Shown here: piece by piece, positions 17,515 through 26,837 of the stretch
Layout: every line of letters starts with the position of its first letter
Numbering within the stretch: the first letter of the stretch is position 1
Assembly (NCBI GenBank): GCA_965222825.1
Contig: OZ244964.1
Location: forward strand, 992,001 to 1,056,000
Length of the DNA stretch: 64,000 bases
Reading direction: 5' to 3'
Source: G965207335 sp965222825
GTDB lineage: Bacteria > Pseudomonadota > Gammaproteobacteria > PS1 > Pseudothioglobaceae
Notes under the pieces: generated by a model
The model's database searches: none
Told to the model about the DNA's origin: nothing
Seen by the model: only the letters and a program-made list of their open reading frames with translations
Program-made: the position numbers and the translations under genes

Positions 17515-18006
17515 ATGCTTAAATTACTAAAAAAAATATATAAAACTTTTACCCTAGCTGAGCTAAGAGGAGGTTTAGGTGTAACCTATGGACTATTGTT
17601 TGATAAAAAAATTACCGTGCAATTCCCAGAAGAAAGAACGCCAATATCGCCAAGGTTTAGGGGTTTGCACGCACTTATGCGTTATGATAGCGGGCAAGAA
17701 AGGTGCATAGCGTGTAAATTATGCGAGGCTGTTTGCCCCGCTAATGCTATTTACATTGAATCCGAGCAAAGAAAAGACGGCACTAGACGCACTACAAAAT
17801 ATGATATTGACTTATTTAAGTGTATTTATTGTGGTTTTTGTGAAGAGGCCTGTCCAGTTGATGCCATTGTTGAAACTCAAATATTTGATTATGCTTTTGA
17901 TAGTAGAGAGGGAAGTATTATAACTAAAGATAAATTATTAAAAATAGGTGATAAACACGCTAAACAACTAAAAATATCTAAAGGCGATGATGCAAAGTAT
18001 GTGTAA
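17515..18006 (+). CDS. nuoI: NADH-quinone oxidoreductase subunit I
   Basis: Peripheral-arm ferredoxin-like subunit with two [4Fe-4S] clusters (N6a, N6b) that pass electrons to NuoB. The ligands are CIACKLCEAVCP and CIYCGFCEEACP, spaced about 40 residues apart. At 163 aa it is the usual length. It follows nuoH after 7 bases and is followed after 5 bases by a small DUF3565-like gene. Confidence 0.98.
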   Translation: MLKLLKKIYKTFTLAELRGGLGVTYGLLFDKKITVQFPEERTPISPRFRGLHALMRYDSGQERCIACKLCEAVCPANAIYIESEQRKDGTRRTTKYDIDLFKCIYCGFCEEACPVDAIVETQIFDYAFDSREGSIITKDKLLKIGDKHAKQLKISKGDDAKYV

Positions 18007-18011
18007 ATATT

Positions 18012-18206
18012 ATGTTACAAAAAATTATAGGTTTTCACAAAGATGAGTATGATGACTGGGTGGCTGAGTTATCTTGCGGGCATAACCAACATACTAGGCA
18101 CAATCCACCTTGGCAAAATAGAATGTGGATTACAGATAAAATAACTAGGGATAACAAAATAGGCGTTAAATTAAATTGCGTTGTTTGTGATGAGAGTAAA
18201 AAATGA
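18012..18206 (+). CDS. DUF3565-like small protein
   Basis: A 64-aa protein matching the pattern of the DUF3565 family as I recall it: GFHKDEYDDWVAELSCGHNQHTRHNPPWQNR, seen here as its pieces DDWVAELSCGH, QHTRHNPPW and a C-terminal CVVC. The Cys/His pairs could bind a metal. Function unknown. It overlaps nuoJ by 4 bases (ATGA), so it is translationally coupled to it. Unlike the defence insertions it has ordinary codon use. Confidence 0.8.
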   Translation: MLQKIIGFHKDEYDDWVAELSCGHNQHTRHNPPWQNRMWITDKITRDNKIGVKLNCVVCDESKK

Positions 18207-18802
18207 CATTTGAAGAATTATTATTTATTTGGATTTCAGCTTGGTTTGTATTGGCATCTTTTGCTATGATTATGTCTAGAAATACTATGCACTCAGTATT
18301 GTTTTTAACTCTGGCATTTTTTAGTGCTGCCTGTTTATGGATATTATTAGAGAGTGAATTTTTAGCAATGACCTTGATACTAGTGTATGTTGGGGCAATT
18401 ATGGTGCTATTTTTATTTGTGGTAATGATGTTAGATATTGACAAATCAGAAAAAAAAGCCAAATTTACTGCTTATTTACCATTAGGTGCTATGGTTGCTA
18501 TTATTGTGGCAACTGAGATTGCCTTAGTTTTAATAGGCGGGCAATTTAACATATCTAATTACGAGTTAAAATCAGCAGATTATAGTAATATTACCGAGTT
18601 AGCATATGTACTTTATACCGTATATGTATATCCATTTGAGTTGGCATCAGTATTATTGTTAATAGCTATTATTTCAGCTATTACTTTAGTACATAGAGAT
18701 AAAAGCAGGCGTTTAGTGCAAAATATTGACACTCAAATAGCAACTAAGCCAGAAGATAGACTACGAATAATAAAAACTAATAATTGGACGCAAAATGATT
18801 AA
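18203..18802 (+). CDS. nuoJ: NADH-quinone oxidoreductase subunit J
   Basis: Membrane-arm subunit of complex I. The 199-aa protein has five hydrophobic segments and the characteristic MSRNTMHSVLFLTLAFFSAA and EFLAMTLILVYVGAIMVLFLFVVMML stretches (first residues MTFEELLFIWISAWF). It overlaps nuoK by 8 bases. The tail after the last membrane segment is hydrophilic. Normal operon position. Confidence 0.96.
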   Translation: MTFEELLFIWISAWFVLASFAMIMSRNTMHSVLFLTLAFFSAACLWILLESEFLAMTLILVYVGAIMVLFLFVVMMLDIDKSEKKAKFTAYLPLGAMVAIIVATEIALVLIGGQFNISNYELKSADYSNITELAYVLYTVYVYPFELASVLLLIAIISAITLVHRDKSRRLVQNIDTQIATKPEDRLRIIKTNNWTQND

Positions 18803-19109
18803 TTTATCAAGTTATTTAATATTAAGTTCCATTATTTTTTGTATTGGTTTAGCAGGTATTTTTATAAACAGAACTAATATATTAATGCTACTTATGTGTG
18901 TAGAGCTAATATTACTTGCTGTTAATACTAATTTTATCGCTTTTTCGCACTATCTAAATGATACTGCTGGACAAATATTTGTATTTTTTATTCTAACAGT
19001 AGCGGCAGCTGAGGTGGTAATAGGTTTAGCAATATTAGTACTAATGTCTCGTAACAAAGCAAGTAAAGGCTCAATTAATATCGATCTTACAAGCAATTTA
19101 AAAGGCTAA
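18795..19109 (+). CDS. nuoK: NADH-quinone oxidoreductase subunit K
   Basis: Small antiporter-like (MrpC-related) membrane subunit with three membrane segments. The 104-aa protein has the conserved INRTNILMLLMCVELILLAVN, with the functional Glu in CVEL, and AAAEVVIGLAILVLMSR with the second Glu. Its TAA is directly followed by the ATG of the inserted endonuclease gene, with no spacer. Confidence 0.97.
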   Translation: MINLSSYLILSSIIFCIGLAGIFINRTNILMLLMCVELILLAVNTNFIAFSHYLNDTAGQIFVFFILTVAAAEVVIGLAILVLMSRNKASKGSINIDLTSNLKG

Positions 19110-19892
19110 ATGAATATTAATCCAGCAAAATATTTTACAAAATACCGCCTAGAACTTGGTTTTAGTAACCAAAGTAGCACAAAAATATTTTTGTCTGCTA
19201 AAGATGTTAAACCAAGTATTAATTATGAGTATATTGAGCAATTAAATGTTCGTCTTATAGAAATATTGAGAAAAATTAATTTAACTTTACAAGAAGATTA
19301 TAGACAAAAAAACATTGATGAATTTGCACATAATTTTATACATAACCCTTATGAAGTTATAAAAAATAATAGCTTATTACCGAAACTTAATAATCAAGGC
19401 AGAAGACCAGAACAAGTCATATTTTCTTGGCTAAGAGGTTTTGTAATTGTAGAGTTTTTCTCGCCTATGTTTGCTAAATTATTTGATGTAAATATAACTT
19501 CTATCACTAAAATTGGTAGTGATGATTTCAGCAATATTGAAACATTTAAACGCACAGCAACAGCAGATTTAGCTATTCAAAAGAATAATAATATAATACG
19601 CATAGAAGTTCAATCTGGTTTTCAAGGTGCAAATGATGTAAAAGAACATAAAGTTAGAGAGGCAAAACAAATATTTATTGAAAAAAACATTAAAACAATT
19701 TGTATTCATATTGATATTTTTAACGGGCAGGTAGCTTTTATTCAATTAGACAATATAAAAGATGATAATGTTAATTGGATTACTAGGCAACAAATGGAAG
19801 GACAAACTGTTTTTACAATTGAACAAAATTATTTTAAATGGCGTTTATTGGATAAATTACCAAAATTTACAGATTTGGAGTTTAATTTATGA
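19110..19892 (+). CDS. Putative type II restriction endonuclease of a C5-methylase system
   Basis: A 260-aa protein encoded just before a cytosine-5 methylase and overlapping it by 4 bases, the layout of a restriction-modification pair. A PD-(D/E)xK-type core is readable: ATADLAI gives Asp 153 and IIRIEVQSGF gives Glu 166 and Gln 168, i.e. the known D-E-x-Q variant. A helical N-terminal half (~40-115, SWLRGFVIVEFFSPMF) precedes it. The recognition site cannot be predicted. The ATG abuts the nuoK stop, so it relies on the nuo transcript. Confidence is good for endonuclease, low for any subfamily. Confidence 0.72.
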   Translation: MNINPAKYFTKYRLELGFSNQSSTKIFLSAKDVKPSINYEYIEQLNVRLIEILRKINLTLQEDYRQKNIDEFAHNFIHNPYEVIKNNSLLPKLNNQGRRPEQVIFSWLRGFVIVEFFSPMFAKLFDVNITSITKIGSDDFSNIETFKRTATADLAIQKNNNIIRIEVQSGFQGANDVKEHKVREAKQIFIEKNIKTICIHIDIFNGQVAFIQLDNIKDDNVNWITRQQMEGQTVFTIEQNYFKWRLLDKLPKFTDLEFNL

Positions 19893-20971
19893 GTAATTTA
19901 TATACTGTAGAATTATTTTCTGGTGCAGGTGGTATGAGTGTAGGTTTAAAACAAGCAGGATTTAATGTTGTTTTAGCTAACGAAATAGAAAAAGAATTTG
20001 CAAAGACCTATATTGGCAACCATCCTAATACTAAAATGCTTTGTGGCGACATTCATAAAGTGAATTTTCAACAAGAACTAAAAAAAATTGGTGTTGATAA
20101 AATATCATTATTAGCAGGAGGTCCGCCTTGTCAAGGTTTTAGTACATTAGGTTCTAAAAACAAGCAAGATGGCAGAAATAGTTTGTTTTATGAATTTTTA
20201 AGAGCTGTTTGTGAAGTTAACCCCGATTTTGTTTTGTTTGAAAATGTTGCAGGATTTAAAACAATGTATAAAGGTATAGCACATAAAATATTATTATCAG
20301 AACTTAATTGTCTTGGATTTAATACTAAAACTAGAATTTTAGATGCGTCTGATTTTGGTTTACCACAAAAGCGTTTAAGAACTATTGTTTTGGCGTGGAA
20401 AAAAACAAAACCAATTATTAATTTTCCGTTGCCAACATATGTAAATAGCAATGAATTATTTGGCAATAATAAATTAACATTAATGGATGCTTTATCTGAT
20501 TTACCAAGCATAAAAACTGGTCAAATAAGCAAGAAATATGCTAATAAACCAATAAATAGTTATCAAAAAATATTAAGAAAAGGATCTAATATTTTGACAG
20601 AACACAATTGTGCTAACTATGGTAAAAAAATGCAAGAAATATTATCATTAGTGCCAGTAGGTGGTTGTGTTAATGATATACCATTAAGACTTAGACCTAA
20701 AAAATATTTTAGCAACACTTATGCACGATTATTGCCAGATGATTTAGCACCAACTATTACTAGAAATTTTGGAACACCATCATCATCAAGGTGCATACAT
20801 CCATTTGATAATAGAGCACTAAGTACCAGAGAAGGTGCTAGGCTACAAGGATTTAGTGATAACTATATATTTTGTGGCAGTAAAACTTCAAAGAACTTAC
20901 AAATAGGTAATGCAGTTCCTCCTCTTTTAGCAAAAGTTATTGCTAAAGAAATTATAAATACTTTAAATTAG
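19889..20971 (+). CDS. DNA cytosine-5 methyltransferase
   Basis: A complete 360-aa C5-cytosine methylase. Motif I is LFSGAGGMSVG (residues 9-19), the catalytic motif IV is GGPPCQGFS (Cys 81), motif VI is ENV (118-120), motif VIII is QKRLR (160-164), and motifs IX-X are RLLPDDLAPTITR and IGNAVPPLLAKVIA. The segment between about 180 and 280 is the target-recognition domain. It ends 8 bases before nuoL. With the upstream endonuclease it forms the third DNA-modifying module in the nuo operon. Confidence 0.96.
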   Translation: MSNLYTVELFSGAGGMSVGLKQAGFNVVLANEIEKEFAKTYIGNHPNTKMLCGDIHKVNFQQELKKIGVDKISLLAGGPPCQGFSTLGSKNKQDGRNSLFYEFLRAVCEVNPDFVLFENVAGFKTMYKGIAHKILLSELNCLGFNTKTRILDASDFGLPQKRLRTIVLAWKKTKPIINFPLPTYVNSNELFGNNKLTLMDALSDLPSIKTGQISKKYANKPINSYQKILRKGSNILTEHNCANYGKKMQEILSLVPVGGCVNDIPLRLRPKKYFSNTYARLLPDDLAPTITRNFGTPSSSRCIHPFDNRALSTREGARLQGFSDNYIFCGSKTSKNLQIGNAVPPLLAKVIAKEIINTLN

Positions 20972-20979
20972 TTTTTATT

Positions 20980-22968
20980 ATGGAAAACATATATTTAACA
21001 CTAGCCTTAGCGCCACTTGTCAGTGCTATTATTGTCGGTATTTTTGGCTATTATTTAGGTAAAACTGCATCGCATTCTATTGCTATTTTTGGAGTTTTTA
21101 TCTCAACAGTATTATCATTTTATGTGTTTAATCATCATATTATTGAACAAAATCCAGCTTTTAACGCTAATATTTACCAATGGTTAAGTTTTGGCAGTTT
21201 ATCGTTTAATGTGGGGTTTTTAGTTGATAATCTCACAGCCCTAATGCTTATCATTGTATCTTTTGTGTCATTAATAGTGCATATTTATACCATAGGTTAT
21301 ATGGCAGAAGACAAGGGTTATATAAGATTTTTTAGTTATATATCTTTGTTTACCTTTGCTATGTTTATGCTAGTTATGGCAAATAATTTTATGCAACTCT
21401 TTTTTGGTTGGGAGGCAGTAGGATTAGTATCTTACCTTCTTATTGGTTTTTGGTTTGATAAACCCTCTGCTGTTAGTGCTAATTTAAAAGTATTTATAGT
21501 TAATCGTGTTGGTGATTTTGGTTTTTTACTAGGTATTGCTTTGCTGTTTAGTTATTTTGCTAGCCTAGATTATGCTCTAGTGTTTGCAACTAGCACACAG
21601 GTATTAGGGCAAACTACGATACTTGGGTTTGATGTTATTAGCGTTATTTGTTTGTTGCTTTTTGTAGGAGCAATGGCTAAGTCAGCACAAGTGCCACTTC
21701 ATGTTTGGCTGCCTGAGTCAATGGAGGGACCTACACCTATATCAGCTCTTATTCATGCCGCAACTATGGTAACAGCAGGTATTTTTATGGTATCAAGAAT
21801 GTCGCCACTGTTTGAGATGAGTGATACTGCACTAACAGTTATTATGATTGTTGGTGCTATTGGTGCTTTATTTATGGGATTGCTTGGCATTGTGCAACAA
21901 GATATTAAACGCATTATTGCTTATTCTACTTTGTCGCAACTAGGTTATATGACTGTAGCACTTGGCGTTAGTGCTTATTCTGTAGCTATATTCCATTTGA
22001 TGACGCACGCATTTTTTAAAGCATTATTGTTCTTAGGGGCAGGTTCGGTAATTATGGCAATGCACCACGAACAAGATATTCGTAATATGGGTGGTTTATA
22101 TAAAAAAATGCCTATTACTTACATTACTTTTGTTGTTGGCTCACTAGCATTAATAGGCTTTCCCGGCTTTGCTGGCTTTTATTCTAAAGACTTGATTATT
22201 GAAGCAGTTTCATTTTCCTCTCTACCTTTTGCATCTTGGGTTTATGCGGCGGTAGTATTGGGAGTTTTTGTTACCGCACTTTATACTTTTAGAATGTTGT
22301 TTTTAGTTTTTCATACTAAACCTAGAATGACAAATAGTACTTATTCTCACATTAAAGAAACACCTCTAGTTGTAACAATTCCACTGATATTGCTTGCTAT
22401 ACCTTCTGCTATTATTGGTTATTATAGTGTTGAGGCTATTTTATTTGGTAGTGGACAAATACCAGCTATACTTGCTGATAGTATAACAGTATTTACAAAC
22501 CATAGCGTTATGGCATCACTAGCAGAACACTTTCATTCTGCATTAGAATTAGCACTACACAGCGTTAAAACTATTGCTTTTTGGATGATGTTATTCGGAG
22601 TTATGTGTGCTTGGATATTTTATGTTAAAAAACCATCGCTAGCAGGTATATTTAAACAAAAATTATCTATTATTTATTATATTTTAATAAATAAATATGG
22701 TTTTGATAAATTTAACGAGATAGTATTTGTTAAAACTAGCATTAAAATAGGTAATTTATTATTTAAAATTTCTGATAATAAAATAATTGATAATTTAATA
22801 GTAAATGGTAGTGCAATACTAACAAATACCTTAGCTAAAACAATTCGCTTAACACAAACAGGATACCTTTACCACTACGCTTTTTTTATGATAATATCGC
22901 TATTATTTATTTTATTGTGGGTATTGTTTTTTGGCGCAAAGCCACTTGTTAGCTTGGAGATATTTTGA
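20980..22968 (+). CDS. nuoL: NADH-quinone oxidoreductase subunit L
   Basis: Large proton-pumping, Mrp-antiporter-like membrane subunit of complex I with a long lateral helix at its C-terminus. The 662-aa protein has FFGWEAVGLVSYLLIGFWF, AKSAQVPLHVWLPESMEGPTPISALIHAATMVTAG (in part, key Lys and His residues visible), and the GFPGFAGFYSKD loop. It overlaps nuoM by 4 bases. Full length and intact after the inserted methylase. Confidence 0.97.
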   Translation: MENIYLTLALAPLVSAIIVGIFGYYLGKTASHSIAIFGVFISTVLSFYVFNHHIIEQNPAFNANIYQWLSFGSLSFNVGFLVDNLTALMLIIVSFVSLIVHIYTIGYMAEDKGYIRFFSYISLFTFAMFMLVMANNFMQLFFGWEAVGLVSYLLIGFWFDKPSAVSANLKVFIVNRVGDFGFLLGIALLFSYFASLDYALVFATSTQVLGQTTILGFDVISVICLLLFVGAMAKSAQVPLHVWLPESMEGPTPISALIHAATMVTAGIFMVSRMSPLFEMSDTALTVIMIVGAIGALFMGLLGIVQQDIKRIIAYSTLSQLGYMTVALGVSAYSVAIFHLMTHAFFKALLFLGAGSVIMAMHHEQDIRNMGGLYKKMPITYITFVVGSLALIGFPGFAGFYSKDLIIEAVSFSSLPFASWVYAAVVLGVFVTALYTFRMLFLVFHTKPRMTNSTYSHIKETPLVVTIPLILLAIPSAIIGYYSVEAILFGSGQIPAILADSITVFTNHSVMASLAEHFHSALELALHSVKTIAFWMMLFGVMCAWIFYVKKPSLAGIFKQKLSIIYYILINKYGFDKFNEIVFVKTSIKIGNLLFKISDNKIIDNLIVNGSAILTNTLAKTIRLTQTGYLYHYAFFMIISLLFILLWVLFFGAKPLVSLEIF

Positions 22969-24467
22969 TTATAGATAATACCCTAAGCTTACTAATTTGG
23001 CTACCTATTGTTGCTGGTATTATTACCTTAATTATAGGTAATAATCGCCCAATACTAGCAAAGTTTTTTGCACTTACTATTACCCTTGTAGTCTTTGTTT
23101 TAAGTTTGGTTTTATATACTAATTTTGACACTAGCACCCATATAATGCAGTTTGTTGAAAGTTATAGTTGGATAAGTAGTTTAAATATAAATTATGTTTT
23201 AGGAATTGATGGTATATCATTGCCGCTAATTATTTTAACTACATTTAGTGGGCTAATAGTTTTGTTTGCCATTTGGCACTTAGATAATAAAATTGCTGAT
23301 TATATATCGGCGTTTTTACTAATAGAGGGGTTGATTATTGGGGTATTTTCTGCACTTGATGCTATGTTGTTTTATGTGTTTTGGGAGGCATCTTTAGTGC
23401 CTATGCTATTAATAATTGGTATTTGGGGTGGTGATAGAAGAGTTTACGCTACTATTAAGTTTTTCTTATATACATTTTTTGGCTCAGTATTTATGTTAAT
23501 AGCCTTTATTTATATGTATTATCATAGTGGCTCATTTGATATTTTATTTTTGCAAGACTTAAACCTAACTTTATTAGAGCAAAAGTTTATCTTTTGGGCG
23601 TTTTTGATAGCATTTGCAGTAAAAGTACCAATGTTTCCTGTTCATACTTGGCTACCAGATGCCCATGTTGAAGCGCCTACTGCTGGCTCGGTTATTTTGG
23701 CTGCTATTATGTTGAAAATGGGTGGTTATGGCTTTTTTCGTTTCAGTTTACCGATAACCCCAGATGCTTCCTTAGCTTTTGCTGACATTGTTGCTATTAT
23801 TTCACTTATAGCTATTGCTTACATTGGTTTTGTTGCCTTAGTGCAAAAAGATATGAAAAAACTAATAGCTTACTCATCAGTAGCACATATGGGCTTTGTA
23901 ACCCTAGGTATTTTTGCAGTATTTTTGATAATAGATAAAAATTCCAGCGGGGTATTATTAGGTTTAAATGGTGCTATGGTGCAAATGGTATCACACGGGT
24001 TTATATCTGCTGCTATGTTTTTAATAATTGGGGTTTTGTATGAAAGAATGCACTCAAGACAAATAACAGATTATGGCGGTGTAGCTAATCGTATGCCAAT
24101 ATTTGTTGCATTTGTTGTGCTGTTTGCTATGGCTAATGTAGGACTACCAGGAACATCTGGTTTTGTAGGCGAGTTTATGGTTATTTTATCGGCTATGCAA
24201 ATTAGCTTTTGGTATGCACTAATAGCATCTTTAACCCTAATTCTTGGTGCGGCTTATACTTTATGGATGGTTAAACGAGTATTTTTTGGCGAGATAGTAA
24301 GTGAAAGTGTCGCTAAATTACAAGATATAAATGCTAGGGAGTTTATCATTTTTCTAGTATTAGCAATAGCAGTTCTAACATTTGGTGTTTATCCGCAACT
24401 ATTAATAGAAGTAACTAATACTTCGTTAGAGCATTTGCTAGAGCAAGCATTAAATAGTAAATTATAA
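22965..24467 (+). CDS. nuoM: NADH-quinone oxidoreductase subunit M
   Basis: Second antiporter-like proton-pumping subunit. The 500-aa protein has the channel motifs FYVFWEASLVPMLLIIGIWGG, FAVKVPMFPVHTWLPDAHVEAPTAGSVILA (partly quoted) and GLPGTSGFVGEF. The start is a TTG at 22965 that overlaps the nuoL stop (TTGA); no better ATG is available upstream of the first membrane segment. nuoN follows after 4 bases. Confidence 0.96.
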   Translation: MIIDNTLSLLIWLPIVAGIITLIIGNNRPILAKFFALTITLVVFVLSLVLYTNFDTSTHIMQFVESYSWISSLNINYVLGIDGISLPLIILTTFSGLIVLFAIWHLDNKIADYISAFLLIEGLIIGVFSALDAMLFYVFWEASLVPMLLIIGIWGGDRRVYATIKFFLYTFFGSVFMLIAFIYMYYHSGSFDILFLQDLNLTLLEQKFIFWAFLIAFAVKVPMFPVHTWLPDAHVEAPTAGSVILAAIMLKMGGYGFFRFSLPITPDASLAFADIVAIISLIAIAYIGFVALVQKDMKKLIAYSSVAHMGFVTLGIFAVFLIIDKNSSGVLLGLNGAMVQMVSHGFISAAMFLIIGVLYERMHSRQITDYGGVANRMPIFVAFVVLFAMANVGLPGTSGFVGEFMVILSAMQISFWYALIASLTLILGAAYTLWMVKRVFFGEIVSESVAKLQDINAREFIIFLVLAIAVLTFGVYPQLLIEVTNTSLEHLLEQALNSKL

Positions 24468-24471
24468 AATT

Positions 24472-25947
24472 ATGGACTTAGAGGCACTAAAAGTTTTATC
24501 GTTTAATAGCAAGGATTTTATCTACATATCCCCAGAGGTATTTTTATTATCTAGCATTATAGTTATTTTATTACTTAATTTATTTTTAGACGATAAATTT
24601 AGGCAAATAACTTACTACCTAGCACAGCTTAGCCTGGTTGTTAGTGCGGTTTTATCTTGGAATTTACTAGATTATGAAAGAGTGGTAATTTTTAGTGAGT
24701 CTTTTGTGCTGGATTATTTTTCTGGGATATTAAAAATATTTATTTATGTTTTTAGTATGGTTGCATTAGTTTATTCTAGGCATTATATGGCAGTTCACAA
24801 AATTTTAAAAGGTGAGTATTTTGTGCTGTTTTTATTTGCAGTATTTGGGATGATGGTGCTAGCATCAGGGTATAGCTTACTAACCATATACATAGGTTTA
24901 GAAATACTAACTATATCGTTTTATACCTTAATTGCATTTGCAATAAATAGAATGTTTAGCATTGAAGCAGCATTGAAGTATTTTGTCCTAGCAGCAATAG
25001 CATCAGGGATTTTATTATACGGAATGTCTATGGTTTATGGTATTAGCGGTAGTATAAATATCTCTGAAATTGCTAGTTTTACTAATAATATTGATAAACT
25101 GAGTAGTGGCGAATTATTAGTGCTTAATTTTGGCTTAGTGTTTATTGTAATAGGTTTGGCATTTAAGTTTGGTGCTGTGCCTTTTCATATGTGGGTGCCT
25201 GATGTTTATCACGGAGCACCAACTGCTGTTACTATGTTTTTATCAACCGCACCTAAAATAGCAATATTAGTTATGTTGGTGCGATTATTAGTTGAGGCCT
25301 TAGGTGGTTTAGTGTCTTATTGGCAAGATATTTTAATGTTTATGGCGGTAGCGTCAATAGTATTAGGCTCGTTAGTAGCATTAGTGCAAAAAAATATAAA
25401 AAGACTATTAGCCTATTCTACTATATCACATATTGGTTTTATATTATTGGGCTTTGCAACAGGACAAGAGACAGGTTATGGTGCTAGCGTTTTTTATATG
25501 ATGGCCTATATACTAATGAGTTTAGTAGCGTTTGGAGTAATTATTACTTTTAATAATAAAGGCTTTGAGGCAGATAATATTAGTGATTATAAAGGCCTAG
25601 CTAAAACTAACCCTTGGTTTTCATTGCTAATGCTTATTACTATGCTATCTATGGCTGGAATACCGCCATTTATTGGTTTTTATGCTAAGTTTATAATTTT
25701 ATCGCAAATAATAGCACTAAATTATATTTGGCTTGCTGTTGTCATTGTTGTATTTGCAGTCATTAGCTCTTATTATTATTTAGTAGTTTGTAAAAATATT
25801 TATTTTGATACCCCAGAAGATAGCACTAATATGCAATTAACTGCTACTATAGATGTTAAACTAGTGCTATCAATTAACGCCTTATTAGTGGTTTTTATTG
25901 GTATATTCCCAAATTATTTTATTAATTTAATTAATTCTATTTTTTAA
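24472..25947 (+). CDS. nuoN: NADH-quinone oxidoreductase subunit N
   Basis: Third antiporter-like subunit and last gene of the nuo operon. The 491-aa protein has LTIYIGLEILTISFYTLIAF, FKFGAVPFHMWVPDVYHGAPTAVTMFLS (partly quoted) and GIPPFIGFYAKF. No clear rho-independent terminator is seen before the carbonic anhydrase gene 43 bases downstream, so read-through into that gene is possible. Confidence 0.96.
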   Translation: MDLEALKVLSFNSKDFIYISPEVFLLSSIIVILLLNLFLDDKFRQITYYLAQLSLVVSAVLSWNLLDYERVVIFSESFVLDYFSGILKIFIYVFSMVALVYSRHYMAVHKILKGEYFVLFLFAVFGMMVLASGYSLLTIYIGLEILTISFYTLIAFAINRMFSIEAALKYFVLAAIASGILLYGMSMVYGISGSINISEIASFTNNIDKLSSGELLVLNFGLVFIVIGLAFKFGAVPFHMWVPDVYHGAPTAVTMFLSTAPKIAILVMLVRLLVEALGGLVSYWQDILMFMAVASIVLGSLVALVQKNIKRLLAYSTISHIGFILLGFATGQETGYGASVFYMMAYILMSLVAFGVIITFNNKGFEADNISDYKGLAKTNPWFSLLMLITMLSMAGIPPFIGFYAKFIILSQIIALNYIWLAVVIVVFAVISSYYYLVVCKNIYFDTPEDSTNMQLTATIDVKLVLSINALLVVFIGIFPNYFINLINSIF

Positions 25948-25990
25948 TATACTGTATAGTTTTAAATATAGTTCTTTTTTGAGGGTAGTA

Positions 25991-26722
25991 ATGAAATTAA
26001 TTATCATGCTGGCAAGTATATTGCTTGTTTTTAGTTGTGCTAAAACCGATAAAAAATCAGACTGGGGATATTCGGGAGATAAAGGTCCAGAAAACTGGGC
26101 TAAATTAAGCCCAGATAATTTTGCCTGCTCTGGAAAAAATCAATCACCTATTAACTTATCTAATTTTATTGAGTCAGATTTACCGCCTATTAAGTTTAAC
26201 TATAAAGGTGGTAAACACGAAATTTTAAACAATGGTCATACTGTGCAAGTAAATTATGAAAAAGGTATTAGCAGTAGTATTAGCATTGATGGAATAGAGT
26301 TTAAACTACTGCAATATCACTTTCATTTACCTGCTGAAAATAGTATTAATGGAGAGTCTTATCCTATGGAGGTGCATTTAGTCCATATAGATAAAAAAGA
26401 CCATCTCGGGGTAATTGCTGTTATGTTTAAGGAAGGCAAGGCTAATAAAGCACTAGCTAATATCTTATTAAATATACCTAAATATAAGGGCGATAAATAC
26501 AATCTATCTATGAATGCTATTAACATATTGCCAAAAAATACTAATTATTATCGCTACAATGGCTCTTTAACCGTGCCACCTTGCTCGGAGGGTGCTAGAT
26601 GGCTGGTAATGAAAGATATATTAACAGCATCAAAACAACAAATTAATGCATTTGCACATGTTTTACATGAGCCTAATAATAGGCCATTACAGGATATAGG
26701 TGCTAGGGTTATATTGAAGTAA
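25991..26722 (+). CDS. Alpha-type carbonic anhydrase, predicted lipoprotein
   Basis: Zinc enzyme that interconverts CO2 and bicarbonate, here predicted outside the cytoplasm. The N-terminus MKLIIMLASILLVFSCAKT is a lipoprotein signal peptide with lipobox LVFSC, so the mature protein would be lipid-anchored at its Cys. The alpha-class core is clear: SPDNFACSGKNQSPINL, the zinc ligands in QYHFHLPAENS and MEVHLVH, and the substrate pocket YRYNGSLTVPPCSEG. I choose the ATG at 25991, with GAGGG about 6 bases upstream, rather than a TTG at 25979. 243 aa. A periplasmic enzyme would help carbon supply in an autotroph or CO2 handling in a host. Confidence 0.94.
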   Translation: MKLIIMLASILLVFSCAKTDKKSDWGYSGDKGPENWAKLSPDNFACSGKNQSPINLSNFIESDLPPIKFNYKGGKHEILNNGHTVQVNYEKGISSSISIDGIEFKLLQYHFHLPAENSINGESYPMEVHLVHIDKKDHLGVIAVMFKEGKANKALANILLNIPKYKGDKYNLSMNAINILPKNTNYYRYNGSLTVPPCSEGARWLVMKDILTASKQQINAFAHVLHEPNNRPLQDIGARVILK

Positions 26723-26837
26723 AGCATATAATTGCATACAGTAGAAAAAAGCTTATGGTTACCTTTAGGTCTTTTGGTTTTATTATAAGAGATAGAGTGT
26801 AAAACAAATAAAGTGTATAACTAATTTGTAAGTTTTA

